Positions 46,383-55,377 of a stretch of DNA of 64,000 nucleotides are shown here, in pieces. This stretch comes from Acidaminobacter hydrogenoformans DSM 2784 (GTDB lineage Bacteria; Bacillota; Clostridia; Peptostreptococcales; Acidaminobacteraceae): contig NZ_FMWL01000003.1 in assembly GCF_900103005.1 (NCBI RefSeq), forward strand, positions 1-64,000, written 5' to 3'. Position numbers and translations under genes: made by a program. Below the pieces are notes generated by a model. It saw only the letters and a list, made by a program, of their open reading frames with translations. It was not told the origin of the DNA and made no database searches. The stretch's first letter is position 1; every line of letters starts with the position of its first letter.

Positions 46383-46421
46383 CCTGAAAAACAAAAACAC
46401 CAGCTCATAAGAGCTGGTGCA
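46383..46421 (-). terminator. tRNA-Gly terminator
   Basis: On the minus strand CACCAGCTC, TTAT loop, GAGCTGGTG followed by TTTTTGTTTTT. The T-run abuts the Shine-Dalgarno of the NUDIX gene. Confidence 0.9.
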
Positions 46422-46436
46422 CGTCTTAGACTAAAT

Positions 46437-46511
46437 TGGAGCGGAAGACGAGATTCGAACTCGCGACCCTCGCCTTGGCAAGGCGATGCTCTACCTCTGA
46501 GCCACTTCCGC
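46437..46511 (-). tRNA. tRNA-Gly (GCC)
   Basis: On the minus strand a 75-base cloverleaf: acceptor GCGGAAG with CTTCCGC, anticodon stem CGCCT/AGGCG with loop TTGCCAA (anticodon GCC), T-loop GTTCGAATC and an encoded CCA end. A single tRNA gene with its own promoter and terminator. Confidence 0.97.
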
Positions 46512-46534
46512 TCGACAATGTATTGCCAAGAAAC

Positions 46535-46564
46535 ATATTAGCGCATGCACCTCATTATTGTCAA
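46535..46564 (-). promoter_or_regulatory. tRNA-Gly promoter
   Basis: On the minus strand TTGACA (46559-46564), 18 bases, TAATAT (46535-46540), 24 bases ahead of the tRNA. Confidence 0.75.
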
Positions 46565-46652
46565 GACTTGAAATTGTATTTTCGGTGAAATTTGATGTTT
46601 TTGCGCTGACGATTACAAATGCAATTGTGTTCCAGCCCTGACCTATGACGCT

Positions 46653-47534
46653 CTACGCTTCAGCCAGCTCCAAAATTTTGACCAAATCCTCACGACTGAA
46701 GTGGTAGTTTTTATTGCAGAAATGACAGTGGACATCCGCCTTGCCGTCTTCTTCTATCATTTGAGAGATTTCGTCTGCACCAAGGACCATAATGCCGCGC
46801 TCGAACTTATCGCGGTTGCAGTCACAGCGGTAGCCATTCTCTGTCACCGCGGTGACCTCCGTGTCGAGACCTGCCATAGCGATCGCGATCAGCGCTTCCA
46901 TACTCTCTGAACCGGCCAGCAGATCCGTCATGGCAGGCATGTGCGCCGCCAAATCCTCAAGCTGGTCAATTACAGCGTCATCCGCGAAAGGCATTGGCTG
47001 GATCACAAGCCCGCCGGCACGCTCCACGCGCCCGTCCGCCCCAACGAAGACCCCCAGGGAGACAATGGACGGCTGCTGCTCGGAATACATGAAATAAGCG
47101 GCCAAATCCTCCGCGATCTCGCCGGACACCAGCTTAGTCCGCCCAATAAACGGCTCTTTAAGACCGTAATCCTTGATCACAATGAGTTCTCCATTACGGC
47201 CAACGCCAGTGCCCACGTCCAGCTTACCGCTCTCTGTAGGCGGAAGTTCTACGTTTGGATGGGCTACGTAGCCTTTGACATACCCCGTAGCGTCCGAAAC
47301 CGCAAGGAGCACGCCAAGGGGACCGTCACCCTTTACCTGAAAGGTAAGCTTATCCGCGTCGTTCTTGAGCATGCTGCCCATAAGCGATGCACCCGTCAGA
47401 GTCCTGCCCAGGGCCGCTGCCGCTACCGGCGAAAGCTGATGAATCTGTCTTGCCTCTTCGACGAGCTCTGTCGTATCTGTCACAAAAAATCTGACGGCCT
47501 GGCTCGCAGCCATGCCCCTTACTATTTTTCCCAT
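46653..47534 (-). CDS. hslO: Redox-regulated chaperone Hsp33
   Basis: Holdase chaperone of 293 residues activated by oxidative unfolding. The C-terminal zinc switch has CDC near 234-236 and CHFC about 30 residues later, the CXC-X27-32-CXXC pattern. N-terminal domain normal (ALGRTLTGASLMGSMLK). ATG lies one base after the methyltransferase stop, with CGGAGGAG inside the end of that gene, so they are coupled. Confidence 0.95.
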   Translation of the reverse strand: MGKIVRGMAASQAVRFFVTDTTELVEEARQIHQLSPVAAAALGRTLTGASLMGSMLKNDADKLTFQVKGDGPLGVLLAVSDATGYVKGYVAHPNVELPPTESGKLDVGTGVGRNGELIVIKDYGLKEPFIGRTKLVSGEIAEDLAAYFMYSEQQPSIVSLGVFVGADGRVERAGGLVIQPMPFADDAVIDQLEDLAAHMPAMTDLLAGSESMEALIAIAMAGLDTEVTAVTENGYRCDCNRDKFERGIMVLGADEISQMIEEDGKADVHCHFCNKNYHFSREDLVKILELAEA

Positions 47535-47535
47535 T

Positions 47536-48288
47536 TTATCTCCTCCGAAAAATCATTAATGCACGTTCTGATGCAGGTTCGAGCCGCTTCATGGTCTCAC
47601 TGTCAAGGCTTTCCACCAGTTCGAACCAAGGCGACGCAAAATTTTCAAGGGTCTGGACCTCATGGGCATGCTGAACGTGGGTCTCAGCAAAGCGCTCATA
47701 AAGGGCAGGCTGGTCCTCGTCCCTCAGAAAGAACGTCAAACGCATAGTCTGTGTCCTCGCCGCCGGGTCGTAGGCATTCTCCCAAATCATAGAAATTTCT
47801 TCATCACTTTCCGCAATCGTGGTATTGCCAAGGACGTGTTCCAGCTTATAAGAGGTACTGAACTCAAGCAGCAGAAGACCGCCGGGCATAAGTGCGCCAG
47901 CCATGTGCTCGAAGGCACTTTTGAGCTGTACCTCGCCCTCAAGGTAGTTGATGCCGTCATTGATCATAGTCAGAAGATCCACAGGCCTGTGCAGTTTTAA
48001 GGTCACAATGTCCTGAAGCAGGTATCTGACCTTTAAATGGGCTTCGTACGCCTTGTCCTGGGCAATCGACAGCATGGGCTGAGAAACGTCGACCCCAATG
48101 ACCTCAAAGCCGCGCTCCGCCAGCGCGTTGGTTATATTGCCCGTACCGCAGGCCAGATCCGCTATGGTCCTGGGTCTGGCACCATGCCGTGCTGCAGCGT
48201 CCATCAGACCCTCCGTCCAGGCTTCATAGTCCACCTCAGACATGAGCGCGTCATAGCATAGCGCGAAACCGGAATAAGCTTCCGTCAT
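47536..48288 (-). CDS. Class I SAM-dependent methyltransferase
   Basis: Protein of 250 residues with SAM motif I IADLACGTGNITNALA (about 40-55), motif II VIGVDVS and a MLSIAQ helix typical of small-molecule or ubiquinone-type methyltransferases. Substrate unknown. ATG at 48288 overlaps the CPBP protease stop (ATGA), which argues against the longer frame. It belongs to a four-gene coupled unit: M20 amidohydrolase, CPBP protease, methyltransferase, hslO. Confidence 0.88.
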   Translation of the reverse strand: MTEAYSGFALCYDALMSEVDYEAWTEGLMDAAARHGARPRTIADLACGTGNITNALAERGFEVIGVDVSQPMLSIAQDKAYEAHLKVRYLLQDIVTLKLHRPVDLLTMINDGINYLEGEVQLKSAFEHMAGALMPGGLLLLEFSTSYKLEHVLGNTTIAESDEEISMIWENAYDPAARTQTMRLTFFLRDEDQPALYERFAETHVQHAHEVQTLENFASPWFELVESLDSETMKRLEPASERALMIFRRR

Positions 48289-49439
48289 GATGTCATCCCC
48301 CTGAACGCCAGGATCAAGTAAATGCCGATGGCTATATAAAGCACACCGCCACCCCAAAACGGCAAGCTCTCTTGAAGGCGCATCTTTGGCCTTGGTCCTT
48401 TCACCCAGTGCTTCGAGGCAGTTCTGACCTGCCTGTCCCGCCTGAGGGACCTCAAATCCACAAAACTAATCGCGTCTTCATAGTGTGGGGCCGCCGGCAC
48501 CTGATCATACGGATACAACCAAACCGCAGAGCTCGCGCCCGCCTCCGGGTTTTTCCTCCCCGTGACGACAAACTGTTGCCCTGAGATTTTCAGCAGATCC
48601 CCACTCTTCAGATAGTCGAGCCGTATAGAGCGATAGATTGTCAGGCCAAACCAGACCAAAGGCACAGCAATGACCAGGAGCAGCCCTGCCGCACCAGCCA
48701 GGCTGGCTAAGAGCAGTTCCTTGTTCTCAAGAAAAAGCTCTGTCAGGTCCATCCCCGTCTCCATGCTGACGTCCTGTCCCCGGGTCATGAGCCAGGACAC
48801 AGTGACAGCAAAGCCGTTGTTCACCGCGTGGCCAATCATGCCGGCATAAATCGAGTTTGTCACCTGGACGAGCCAGGCAAACAGCAGCCCAAGAAAAATG
48901 GGGCCAAGAAGATTTGCCAGGTTGAAATGGAAAAGTCCAAATAAAACAGCGCTTAAAACCGCGGCAAACCTGAAACCAAAGCGCCCTTCCAGAGCGTTCA
49001 TGATCATCCCCCTGAAAAACAGCTCCTCACAGATCCCTGGCGTCACCGCCATGACAAAAAAGCTGACCAAAAAACCAGCGCCAGCCGATGGTTCCGGAAT
49101 CGTCTGAGGTATAAAATGCACCGTCGTCATCAGAATTGCAATAACGGTAACATTTAGAAACGCCACTCCAGGGATCATCAAGAGTGATGCCCCCACAATT
49201 TTCATAGCAATTTTAACCGGTATTGGATTGAGTCTCAAGGCTTTTTTCAGATCCACCTTTAACGCGAACCCCATGATGAGCAGCGGCAACACCAAAATGC
49301 CGTATTCCGTAAAAATAATGCCGAGCTCAAAATTCGCCGCTTGGGCCATAGAGCCCAGGGTCAGGAAAGCTGCAGCAAGAATCAGGAAAGCCCAGCTCAC
49401 TGGCGTCAGAGGATAATGAGGTCTCAGCGGCCCATTCAT
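48285..49439 (-). CDS. CPBP family intramembrane metalloprotease
   Basis: Membrane protein of 384 residues with about eight hydrophobic segments. Abi/CAAX motifs are present in order: EELFFRG (about 139-145), FGLFHFN and GHAVNN, which supply the glutamate, histidine and asparagine of the metal site. A soluble domain of about 75 residues (ISGQQFVVTG to the RRDR region) precedes a last membrane helix, an extra not found in the minimal family. Substrate unknown. ATG overlaps the M20 gene stop by four bases. Confidence 0.87.
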   Translation of the reverse strand: MNGPLRPHYPLTPVSWAFLILAAAFLTLGSMAQAANFELGIIFTEYGILVLPLLIMGFALKVDLKKALRLNPIPVKIAMKIVGASLLMIPGVAFLNVTVIAILMTTVHFIPQTIPEPSAGAGFLVSFFVMAVTPGICEELFFRGMIMNALEGRFGFRFAAVLSAVLFGLFHFNLANLLGPIFLGLLFAWLVQVTNSIYAGMIGHAVNNGFAVTVSWLMTRGQDVSMETGMDLTELFLENKELLLASLAGAAGLLLVIAVPLVWFGLTIYRSIRLDYLKSGDLLKISGQQFVVTGRKNPEAGASSAVWLYPYDQVPAAPHYEDAISFVDLRSLRRDRQVRTASKHWVKGPRPKMRLQESLPFWGGGVLYIAIGIYLILAFRGMTS

Positions 49440-50599
49440 AATAGTACCCCCGATTTCTCAAAAACTTTAAGCATAGCGGCGACGCCGTTCAGCAAAACGC
49501 TTTCATCAAAATTGAAACACTCGTGATGCAGTCCAAAGATATGTCCTTTTGCCGCGTCCCTGCATCCCACAAAGACAAACAGTCCCGGCACGGCTTCCTG
49601 ATAATAGGCGAAATCCTCCGCCAGCATCTGAGGCTCAATTTCAAGGACAAACTCTTTTCCGACCGCGTCCGTAAACAGCGCAGCCAGCGCTGTGTCATTG
49701 ATCACCGGCGGGTACATAGGTCGGATCTCGACATGCGCGTCACATCCATACCCCTCCGCGACGCTACGGACTATGGTCTCCATTCGAGCAACCGCCTGCT
49801 CAAACACTTCTTTTGAAAAGGCTCTGAACGTCCCTTCAAGCCGTGCCTGTCCGGCAATGACATTCCTCTTCTCTCCTGAAAACATTTTCCCCACAGTGAG
49901 CACCGCGGCCTCAGTGGGCTTGACATTGCGGCTGACCACACTCTGTAGCACGGACACAATACTGGACGCTGCCAGCAACGCGTCCGACCCAAGATGCGGC
50001 ATAGCGCCATGAGCGCTCATTCCGGTAATTTCAATGTCGAATTCTCCTGTCATGGCCATGATTGGTCCGCTTCTGGTCGCGAAGGTTCCCGAGGCGATTT
50101 CAGGAAACAAATGGTACCCATAGACAGCCTCGACCTTGTACTTCTCAAGGATGCCGGCTTCGACGAGGACCTTTGCCCCGCCCGGACCTTCCTCAGCGGG
50201 CTGGAAAATAATCAAAACGCTTTTTTCAAGTCTGTCACGGCGCTCTGACAGCGACTGCGCAAGTAAAAGCGCCATGGTCATGTGTCCGTCATGACCACAG
50301 GCGTGCATCTTTCCAGTATGACCGGAAGCGTATGGGAGTCCGGTCTTCTCCGTGACCTCAAGGGCATCCATGTCCGCCCTGAATGCGACGCTCTGCTCGC
50401 TTCTACCCTGTATCCACGCCAAGACACCCGTTTTGGCGACCACTTCGACGACAACACCCTCAAGAGATTTTAAAGAAGAAATAAGATACTGCTGCGTTTT
50501 AAATTCCTGAAATCCCACTTCCGGGATCTGATGCAAGGCCCGCCTGTGACGGATGGCCAGTTCTGATTTATCTGATGTTGCCTGATCCAGCATAAACAT
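49436..50599 (-). CDS. M20 family amidohydrolase, possible N-acetyl-diaminopimelate deacetylase
   Basis: Metallopeptidase-fold enzyme of 387 residues. Metal ligands appear in HACGHDGHM, FQPAEEGPGGAK (general-base glutamate pair) and the C-terminal GLHHECFNFDE; the lid domain carries ITGMSAHGAMPH. It belongs to the M20D group (hippurate hydrolase, N-acyl amino acid hydrolase, DapL). It is divergent from asd-dapA-dapB-dapH, an acetylase-type lysine cluster that lacks the deacetylase, so a DapL role is a good inference but not shown by motifs. ATG at 50599 with AGGGGG. Confidence 0.85.
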   Translation of the reverse strand: MFMLDQATSDKSELAIRHRRALHQIPEVGFQEFKTQQYLISSLKSLEGVVVEVVAKTGVLAWIQGRSEQSVAFRADMDALEVTEKTGLPYASGHTGKMHACGHDGHMTMALLLAQSLSERRDRLEKSVLIIFQPAEEGPGGAKVLVEAGILEKYKVEAVYGYHLFPEIASGTFATRSGPIMAMTGEFDIEITGMSAHGAMPHLGSDALLAASSIVSVLQSVVSRNVKPTEAAVLTVGKMFSGEKRNVIAGQARLEGTFRAFSKEVFEQAVARMETIVRSVAEGYGCDAHVEIRPMYPPVINDTALAALFTDAVGKEFVLEIEPQMLAEDFAYYQEAVPGLFVFVGCRDAAKGHIFGLHHECFNFDESVLLNGVAAMLKVFEKSGVLL

Positions 50600-50637
50600 T
50601 CACACTGCCCCCTAAATAACAAATGGTTCTTTTCACT

Positions 50638-50667
50638 ATTATACCTTAAAGTAATTGAAGCGACCAA
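50638..50667 (-). promoter_or_regulatory. M20-CPBP-MT-hslO promoter
   Basis: On the minus strand TTGGTC (50662-50667), 18 bases, TATAAT (50638-50643), about 35 bases ahead of the M20 gene. Confidence 0.6.
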
Positions 50668-50827
50668 ACTTTATTGACATCCACTGTCTTGAATGCTATT
50701 ATTAATAAAATTTAATAGTTATATTCACATATGCTGATAAATATAGACAAGTATTTAAGTGACTCTAAAATGCCGTTCACGCCGGACAGAGATTGACCCG
50801 GGCTCCCGCGAACTATGCATTTTTCTG

Positions 50828-50833
50828 TATAAT
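50828..50833 (+). promoter_or_regulatory. asd promoter -10 box
   Basis: TATAAT at 50828-50833 in TCTGTATAATGTTAACATA, about 30 bases ahead of the asd start. I find no good -35. The rest of the 262-base divergent region (50668-50827) is AT-rich and carries no recognisable riboswitch. Confidence 0.45.
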
Positions 50834-50861
50834 GTTAACATATCGAAGGAGGCAATACATC

Positions 50862-51857
50862 ATGAAAAAAATCAACATCGCGGTCGTCGGCGCCACCGGT
50901 ATGGTCGGCCGCAACTTTTTACAGGTCCTTGAAGACCGTGATTTCCCGTTTGACAACCTTTATTGTTTCGCCAGCGAGCGCTCCGCCGGACAAATTCTGA
51001 CCTGCAAAGGCAAGGAATATGTCGTCGAACCTCTCAACGAGCAATCCTTTGACCGCGATATCCAAATCGCGCTCTTTTCCGCGGGCGGAGACACGAGCTT
51101 GAAATATTCTCCAATTGCCGCTTCCAAAGGCGTCATTGTCGTAGACAACAGCAGCGCCTTCCGCATGGATCCGGAGGTGCCGCTCGTGGTGCCTGAAGTC
51201 AACCCGGAAGCCCTTGAAAACCACAAAAATATCATTGCCAATCCAAACTGCTCCACCATCCAGGCTGTCGTCGCCCTCAAGCCGCTCTATGACAAGTACG
51301 GTATTGAGCGCGTCGTCTACTCAACCTACCAAGCGGTTTCCGGAAGCGGCGTCAAGGGTATGACAGACCTTGAGGAGGGCCTTAAGGGCAACCACCTCAA
51401 GAAAGCTTATCCACACCCAATCGCAGGCAACTGCTTGCCGCAGATCGACGTCTTCCTTGACAACGGCTACACAAAAGAAGAAATGAAGATGATTGATGAG
51501 TCTAAGAAAATCATGAATGATCAGTCTCTCAGAATCACCGCAACGACAGTTCGTGTACCAATTTTCTACAGCCACAGCGAATCCATCAACGTAGAGCTTA
51601 AAAAACCGTTTGAAGTCGAAGACGTTAAAGCACTGTTTGCTTCCAGCCCAGGCATTGTCCTTCAGGATGACCCAGCGAACAGCGTTTATCCGCTGGCATC
51701 AGAAGCAGCCGGCAAAGACCTTGTCTATGTGGGCCGTGTCAGAAGAGACTTCAGCGTCGAAAACGGCCTCAACTTATGGGTAGTCGCAGACAACACAAGA
51801 AAGGGCGCAGCCACGAACGCAGTTCAAATTGCAGAGCTTTTGGTCAATCGTTTTTAG
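50862..51857 (+). CDS. asd: Aspartate-semialdehyde dehydrogenase
   Basis: NADPH-dependent enzyme of 331 residues that reduces aspartyl phosphate, the branch to lysine/DAP, threonine and methionine. GATGMVGRNFL (11-21) is the nucleotide loop, NPNCSTIQ holds the catalytic cysteine and YQAVSGSGVKG follows. ATG at 50862 has AAGGAGG nine bases upstream; the frame extends into the promoter and that part is not coding. Aspartokinase is not in the window. Confidence 0.96.
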   Translation: MKKINIAVVGATGMVGRNFLQVLEDRDFPFDNLYCFASERSAGQILTCKGKEYVVEPLNEQSFDRDIQIALFSAGGDTSLKYSPIAASKGVIVVDNSSAFRMDPEVPLVVPEVNPEALENHKNIIANPNCSTIQAVVALKPLYDKYGIERVVYSTYQAVSGSGVKGMTDLEEGLKGNHLKKAYPHPIAGNCLPQIDVFLDNGYTKEEMKMIDESKKIMNDQSLRITATTVRVPIFYSHSESINVELKKPFEVEDVKALFASSPGIVLQDDPANSVYPLASEAAGKDLVYVGRVRRDFSVENGLNLWVVADNTRKGAATNAVQIAELLVNRF

Positions 51858-51979
51858 CACTTGCTGGAAGTATCTTTAGCCAGCTGGCAAATTTCAGGTT
51901 GATGATTCCGTTTCTAACGGATCATGATTTCGGGGTTGTACAATGTTGGTACCAAAGTTTTAGTCTCACTTTTTTGTGC

Positions 51980-51985
51980 TATAAT
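51980..51985 (+). promoter_or_regulatory. Promoter -10 upstream of dapA (distal)
   Basis: TTGTGCTATAAT gives TATAAT with a TGn extension; the -35 is weak. Transcription would start just at the hairpin described next. A second possible promoter, TTAAGC (52037-52042), 17 bases, TATACT (52060-52065), lies closer to dapA. Confidence 0.45.
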
Positions 51986-51989
51986 TAAA

Positions 51990-52029
51990 GTCAGCAGGAC
52001 CCAGGAGGCATCCCGGGTCCTTTTCTGAC
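51990..52029 (+). promoter_or_regulatory. Nested hairpin in dapA leader
   Basis: GTCAG/CTGAC (51990-51994 with 52025-52029) encloses GGACCC/GGGTCC (51997-52002 with 52015-52020). An AGGAGG sits in the loop (52003-52008) and TTTT follows the inner stem. It may be a terminator or attenuator at the very 5' end of the transcript. The remaining asd-dapA gap (51858-51970) has one further imperfect hairpin at about 51902-51930. Confidence 0.5.
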
Positions 52030-52109
52030 ATCAGCCTTAAGCAGGCTACATAAATAGTTTATACTCCCAGGCAATACTTATTAAACCCATACTGAAAGGA
52101 TGATTACGG

Positions 52110-52991
52110 ATGAGTTTATTCAAAGGCGCCGGTGTCGCAATCGTTACACCCTTTGACGCTGAAAACAAAATTAATTTTCCAAAACTCAAAGAGCTGATTG
52201 ATTGGCAGATTGCTGAAAAAACGGATGCTATTATCATTTGCGGCACAACTGGTGAAGCACCAACGCTGCGGGATGATGAACATATGGAAGCCATTAAGTT
52301 TGCCGTTGAGGCTGTGGCCGGCCGAGTGCCCCTCATAGCTGGAACCGGCAGCAATGACACCCAGCACGCTATTGAAATGAGCATGTACGCTGAATCTGTT
52401 GGCGCGGACGGGCTCCTTTTAGTCACGCCTTACTACAATAAAGCGACCCAGCCTGGCTTAATTCGCCATTTTACGGCTATCGCGGACAGCGTCAGCATCC
52501 CGGCGATCCTTTACAGCGTACCAAGCCGTACAGGCGTCAACATTGATCCGGACACTGTCCTGACACTTTCCAAGCATCCGAATATTCAAGGGATTAAAGA
52601 AGCTTCCGGCAATATTGCCCAAGTCGTCGAAATTGCCCGTCTGATCCCTGAGGATTTCTACCTTTACTCTGGCAATGACGACATGATTGTACCACTGCTT
52701 TCCGTTGGCGGCGACGGTGTCATTTCGGTCCTGTCCAACATTATGCCCCGCCAGACCCACGACATGGTCATGAATTATCTGGAAGGCAATTACGCGAAAG
52801 CTGTTGAGCTCCAGCTCAACCTTAAACCGCTGATCAATGCCCTGTTCTGCGAAGTTAACCCAATCCCGGTTAAGACCGCTATGAATCTGATGGGGCTGGA
52901 AGTCGGTGCGCTCAGAGGTCCACTCTACGAAATGGAGCCAAAAAATGTCGAGCGCCTGACTCAGGAGCTCAAAGCCGCTGGATTGCTATAA
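52110..52991 (+). CDS. dapA: 4-hydroxy-tetrahydrodipicolinate synthase
   Basis: Class I aldolase of 293 residues that condenses pyruvate and aspartate semialdehyde. The Schiff-base lysine lies in GIKEASGN (about 161), the catalytic tyrosine in [11 protein letters not shown] (about 133) and the threonine pair in CGTTGEAP (about 44-45). AAAGGATG precedes the ATG. It is separated from asd by 252 bases with possible own promoters and is followed by dapB after 20 bases. Confidence 0.96.
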   Translation: MSLFKGAGVAIVTPFDAENKINFPKLKELIDWQIAEKTDAIIICGTTGEAPTLRDDEHMEAIKFAVEAVAGRVPLIAGTGSNDTQHAIEMSMYAESVGADGLLLVTPYYNKATQPGLIRHFTAIADSVSIPAILYSVPSRTGVNIDPDTVLTLSKHPNIQGIKEASGNIAQVVEIARLIPEDFYLYSGNDDMIVPLLSVGGDGVISVLSNIMPRQTHDMVMNYLEGNYAKAVELQLNLKPLINALFCEVNPIPVKTAMNLMGLEVGALRGPLYEMEPKNVERLTQELKAAGLL

Positions 52992-53011
52992 TTTATAAGA
53001 GAGGTGAACCC

Positions 53012-53761
53012 ATGATCCGAATAATATTATCCGGTGCTAATGGCGCCATGGGCAAAAACGTACAGGCGCTGGTCGCAGAGCAGCCGGATTTGGTCATATC
53101 CTGCGGCGTTGACCACCATCCGGACCCTGAGGCAAAATTCCCGCAATTTAACTCTTTTGAAGCTGCTGGTATAGAAGGTGATGTCATCATTGACTTTTCA
53201 CATTACAGCATGGTGCCCTCCCTTGTTTCCTTTGCCGCGGCTGCCGGAACGCCGGCCGTGATCTGCACAACGGGCTTATCTGATGAGATCATTGCAGACG
53301 TTGAAGCAAAGGCTTCAAAGGTCGCCCTGTTCCGTTCGGGCAACATGTCCCTGGGCATTAATCTGATGATTGACCTCGCCCGCCGTGCGGCTGAAGTCCT
53401 TGGCGAACGCTATGACATTGAGATTATCGAAAAGCATCACAATAAAAAGCTGGACGCGCCAAGCGGTACTGCCCTGATGATCGCAGACGGCGTCAACGAA
53501 GCCGCGGATGGCCGTTATGATTATCAGCACGGCCGGCATGGCAAAGACGCCAAGCGTATGCCAAAAGAAATTGGAATCCACGCAGTGCGGGGCGGCACAA
53601 TTGTAGGCGAGCACCAGATCCTGTTTGCAGGCACGGACGAGGTCCTGGAAATCCGACACAGCGCCGCGTCCAAAAAGGTCTTTGCGGAAGGCGCCATAAA
53701 GGCCGCCCGGTTCCTTGCCAGTGCAGGTCCGGGGCTCTACAGCATGAAGGATATCCTGTAG
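53012..53761 (+). CDS. dapB: 4-hydroxy-tetrahydrodipicolinate reductase
   Basis: NAD(P)H-dependent reductase of 249 residues. SGANGAMGKNVQ (about 6-17) is the dinucleotide loop; EKHHNKKLDAPSGTALM holds the catalytic His/Lys pair and the substrate-binding loop. GAGAGGTG precedes the ATG. A CAGAGG/CCTCTG hairpin lies in the 124-base spacer to dapH. Confidence 0.96.
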   Translation: MIRIILSGANGAMGKNVQALVAEQPDLVISCGVDHHPDPEAKFPQFNSFEAAGIEGDVIIDFSHYSMVPSLVSFAAAAGTPAVICTTGLSDEIIADVEAKASKVALFRSGNMSLGINLMIDLARRAAEVLGERYDIEIIEKHHNKKLDAPSGTALMIADGVNEAADGRYDYQHGRHGKDAKRMPKEIGIHAVRGGTIVGEHQILFAGTDEVLEIRHSAASKKVFAEGAIKAARFLASAGPGLYSMKDIL

Positions 53762-53885
53762 GTCACTGGATACAAGCTTTCAAGCACATGATGTTAAAGA
53801 AAGTGCGTAAGTTTATGACAGAGGTGTGCGTTAATCTGAAGCCTGCCTCTGATCCAAAGAATAAAGAAAAGAGGATTGCCAATTT

Positions 53886-54596
53886 ATGACGTATGATATG
53901 ACAAACCCCTATGAAATCGCGCGTTTTATCAAAGACGCCAAGAAAACCACACCTGTTAAGGCCTATATCCGCGGCCACATTACTTTGCCTGAAGGCTCTG
54001 GGATTCGCTGCTTCGGTGAAGCGCCGTTTCTGGTCCTCTTTGGTGAAGCAGATGAGATACTTGAGCTGATTGAAGCTCAAAGCGCGGGTATAGATGATTA
54101 TGTTCTCGAAAACGATCGCCGCAACTCCGCTATTCCAATGCTGGACCTGAAGAAGCTAAAAGCACGCATTGAGCCAGGTGCCATTATCCGAGACCGCGTT
54201 AAAATTGGCGAGAATGTCGTCGTCATGATGGGCGCAGTTATCAATATTGGCGCAGAGATTGGCGACAATACCATGATTGACATGAATGCGGTACTCGGTG
54301 CCCGCGCTACGGTTGGCAAGAATGCCCACGTTGGCGCAGGCGCGGTTTTGGCAGGCGTTCTCGAGCCGCCAAGCGCAACGCCGGTCATCCTTGAGGATGG
54401 CGTCCTTGTCGGTGCCAACGCCGTTGTACTTGAAGGCGTCAGAGTCGGAAAGAACTCCGTCGTCGCTGCTGGCGCCATTGTTACGGAAGATGTGCCTGAG
54501 GGTGTTGTTGTCGCTGGCGCTCCTGCTAAGATCATCAAGTCCAAGGACGAAAAAACGGAAGGTAAAACTCAGCTTCTGGAGGATTTGAGGAAGTAG
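53886..54596 (+). CDS. dapH: Tetrahydrodipicolinate N-acetyltransferase
   Basis: Left-handed beta-helix acyltransferase of 236 residues. The N-terminal alpha/beta domain (1-80) is followed by many hexapeptide repeats ([20 protein letters not shown] and onward to about 215). N-terminal length and [20 protein letters not shown] match the Firmicutes DapH/YkuQ type, which uses acetyl-CoA rather than succinyl-CoA. An aminotransferase and a deacetylase are still needed downstream; neither is next to it on this strand. Confidence 0.92.
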   Translation: MTYDMTNPYEIARFIKDAKKTTPVKAYIRGHITLPEGSGIRCFGEAPFLVLFGEADEILELIEAQSAGIDDYVLENDRRNSAIPMLDLKKLKARIEPGAIIRDRVKIGENVVVMMGAVINIGAEIGDNTMIDMNAVLGARATVGKNAHVGAGAVLAGVLEPPSATPVILEDGVLVGANAVVLEGVRVGKNSVVAAGAIVTEDVPEGVVVAGAPAKIIKSKDEKTEGKTQLLEDLRK

Positions 54597-54634
54597 GACG
54601 GGTTACCATCGGCAAAGCTTTTAATCAAAAATCA

Positions 54635-54696
54635 AAACAGCCACTCAGACGTCTGGATGTGAGGTCACATCCATGGACCTGGGTGGCTGTTTTTCT
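54635..54696 (+). terminator. dapH terminator
   Basis: ACAGCCAC/GTGGCTGT stem with an inner GGATGTG/CACATCC hairpin and TTTTTCTTTT after it. Confidence 0.88.
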
Positions 54697-54745
54697 TTTA
54701 TGTTGTGGCGGACGTGATTTTCGTGATGCGGTTTTCGAAAGCTTT

Positions 54746-54778
54746 GAAAAGCGGCTTTACGTCTGCCGAAGGCCGCTG
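54746..54778 (-). terminator. Possible hpt terminator
   Basis: On the minus strand AGCGGC and GCCGCT, with GCCTTCGGC in the loop region, followed by TTTTC. It lies about 35 bases after the hpt stop. Confidence 0.5.
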
Positions 54779-54810
54779 TAAAATAGAGGCAGGCGGCTGG
54801 CTGTCAGCCC

Positions 54811-55344
54811 TTAGTCTACAAAGGCAAAGACGTGGTCAACGTTGCGGAAATAGTCGCCATAATTAAGGCCGTAGCCTACAATAAACATGTCCGGAATGGT
54901 AAAACCAACGTAATCAGGTTCAAAGGCCACCTGACGCCTGGACGGCTTGTCAAGGAGCACGCAGCACTTTACGCTGTCAGCGCCCTTTTTCTTAAGATGC
55001 TCAAAAACCCCCGTCATGGTGTGGGCGGAGTCCGTGATATCGTCCACGACGAGGACGTCATAGCCTTCTAAAGAATCAATGCCAATATCCTGGGTCACCT
55101 CTACATAGCCCGTCGACTCTTCACCGTGACCATAGCTTGAGGTCGTCATAAATTCAACGCGCAGCTGCAGGTCGATTTTTCGAACGAGGTCAGCGGTAAA
55201 GATAAAACTGCCTTTAAGCAGCGAAACCACCAGCAGGTCTTTTCCGTGATAGTCTTTGGTTAGTTCTTGTCCAAGCTCTGCAACGCGGCGTTCAATGTCT
55301 TCTCTGGAAACCAGAATTTCTCTTCGTTTATTTTCTATGCTCAC
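54811..55344 (-). CDS. hpt: Hypoxanthine phosphoribosyltransferase
   Basis: Type I phosphoribosyltransferase of 177 residues that salvages hypoxanthine and guanine. The PRPP motif VLVVDDITDSAHTM is at about 100-113, LLKGSFIF and the C-terminal FIVGYGLNYGDYFRN are family motifs. The GTG at 55344 with AGAGGTGA seven bases upstream gives MSIENKRREI; a slightly longer frame starts at ATG 55362 inside that ribosome binding site. Single gene with its own promoter. Confidence 0.94.
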   Translation of the reverse strand: MSIENKRREILVSREDIERRVAELGQELTKDYHGKDLLVVSLLKGSFIFTADLVRKIDLQLRVEFMTTSSYGHGEESTGYVEVTQDIGIDSLEGYDVLVVDDITDSAHTMTGVFEHLKKKGADSVKCCVLLDKPSRRQVAFEPDYVGFTIPDMFIVGYGLNYGDYFRNVDHVFAFVD

Positions 55345-55377
55345 AGAAACGTCACCTCTCATGGTATGATTTCTTAT

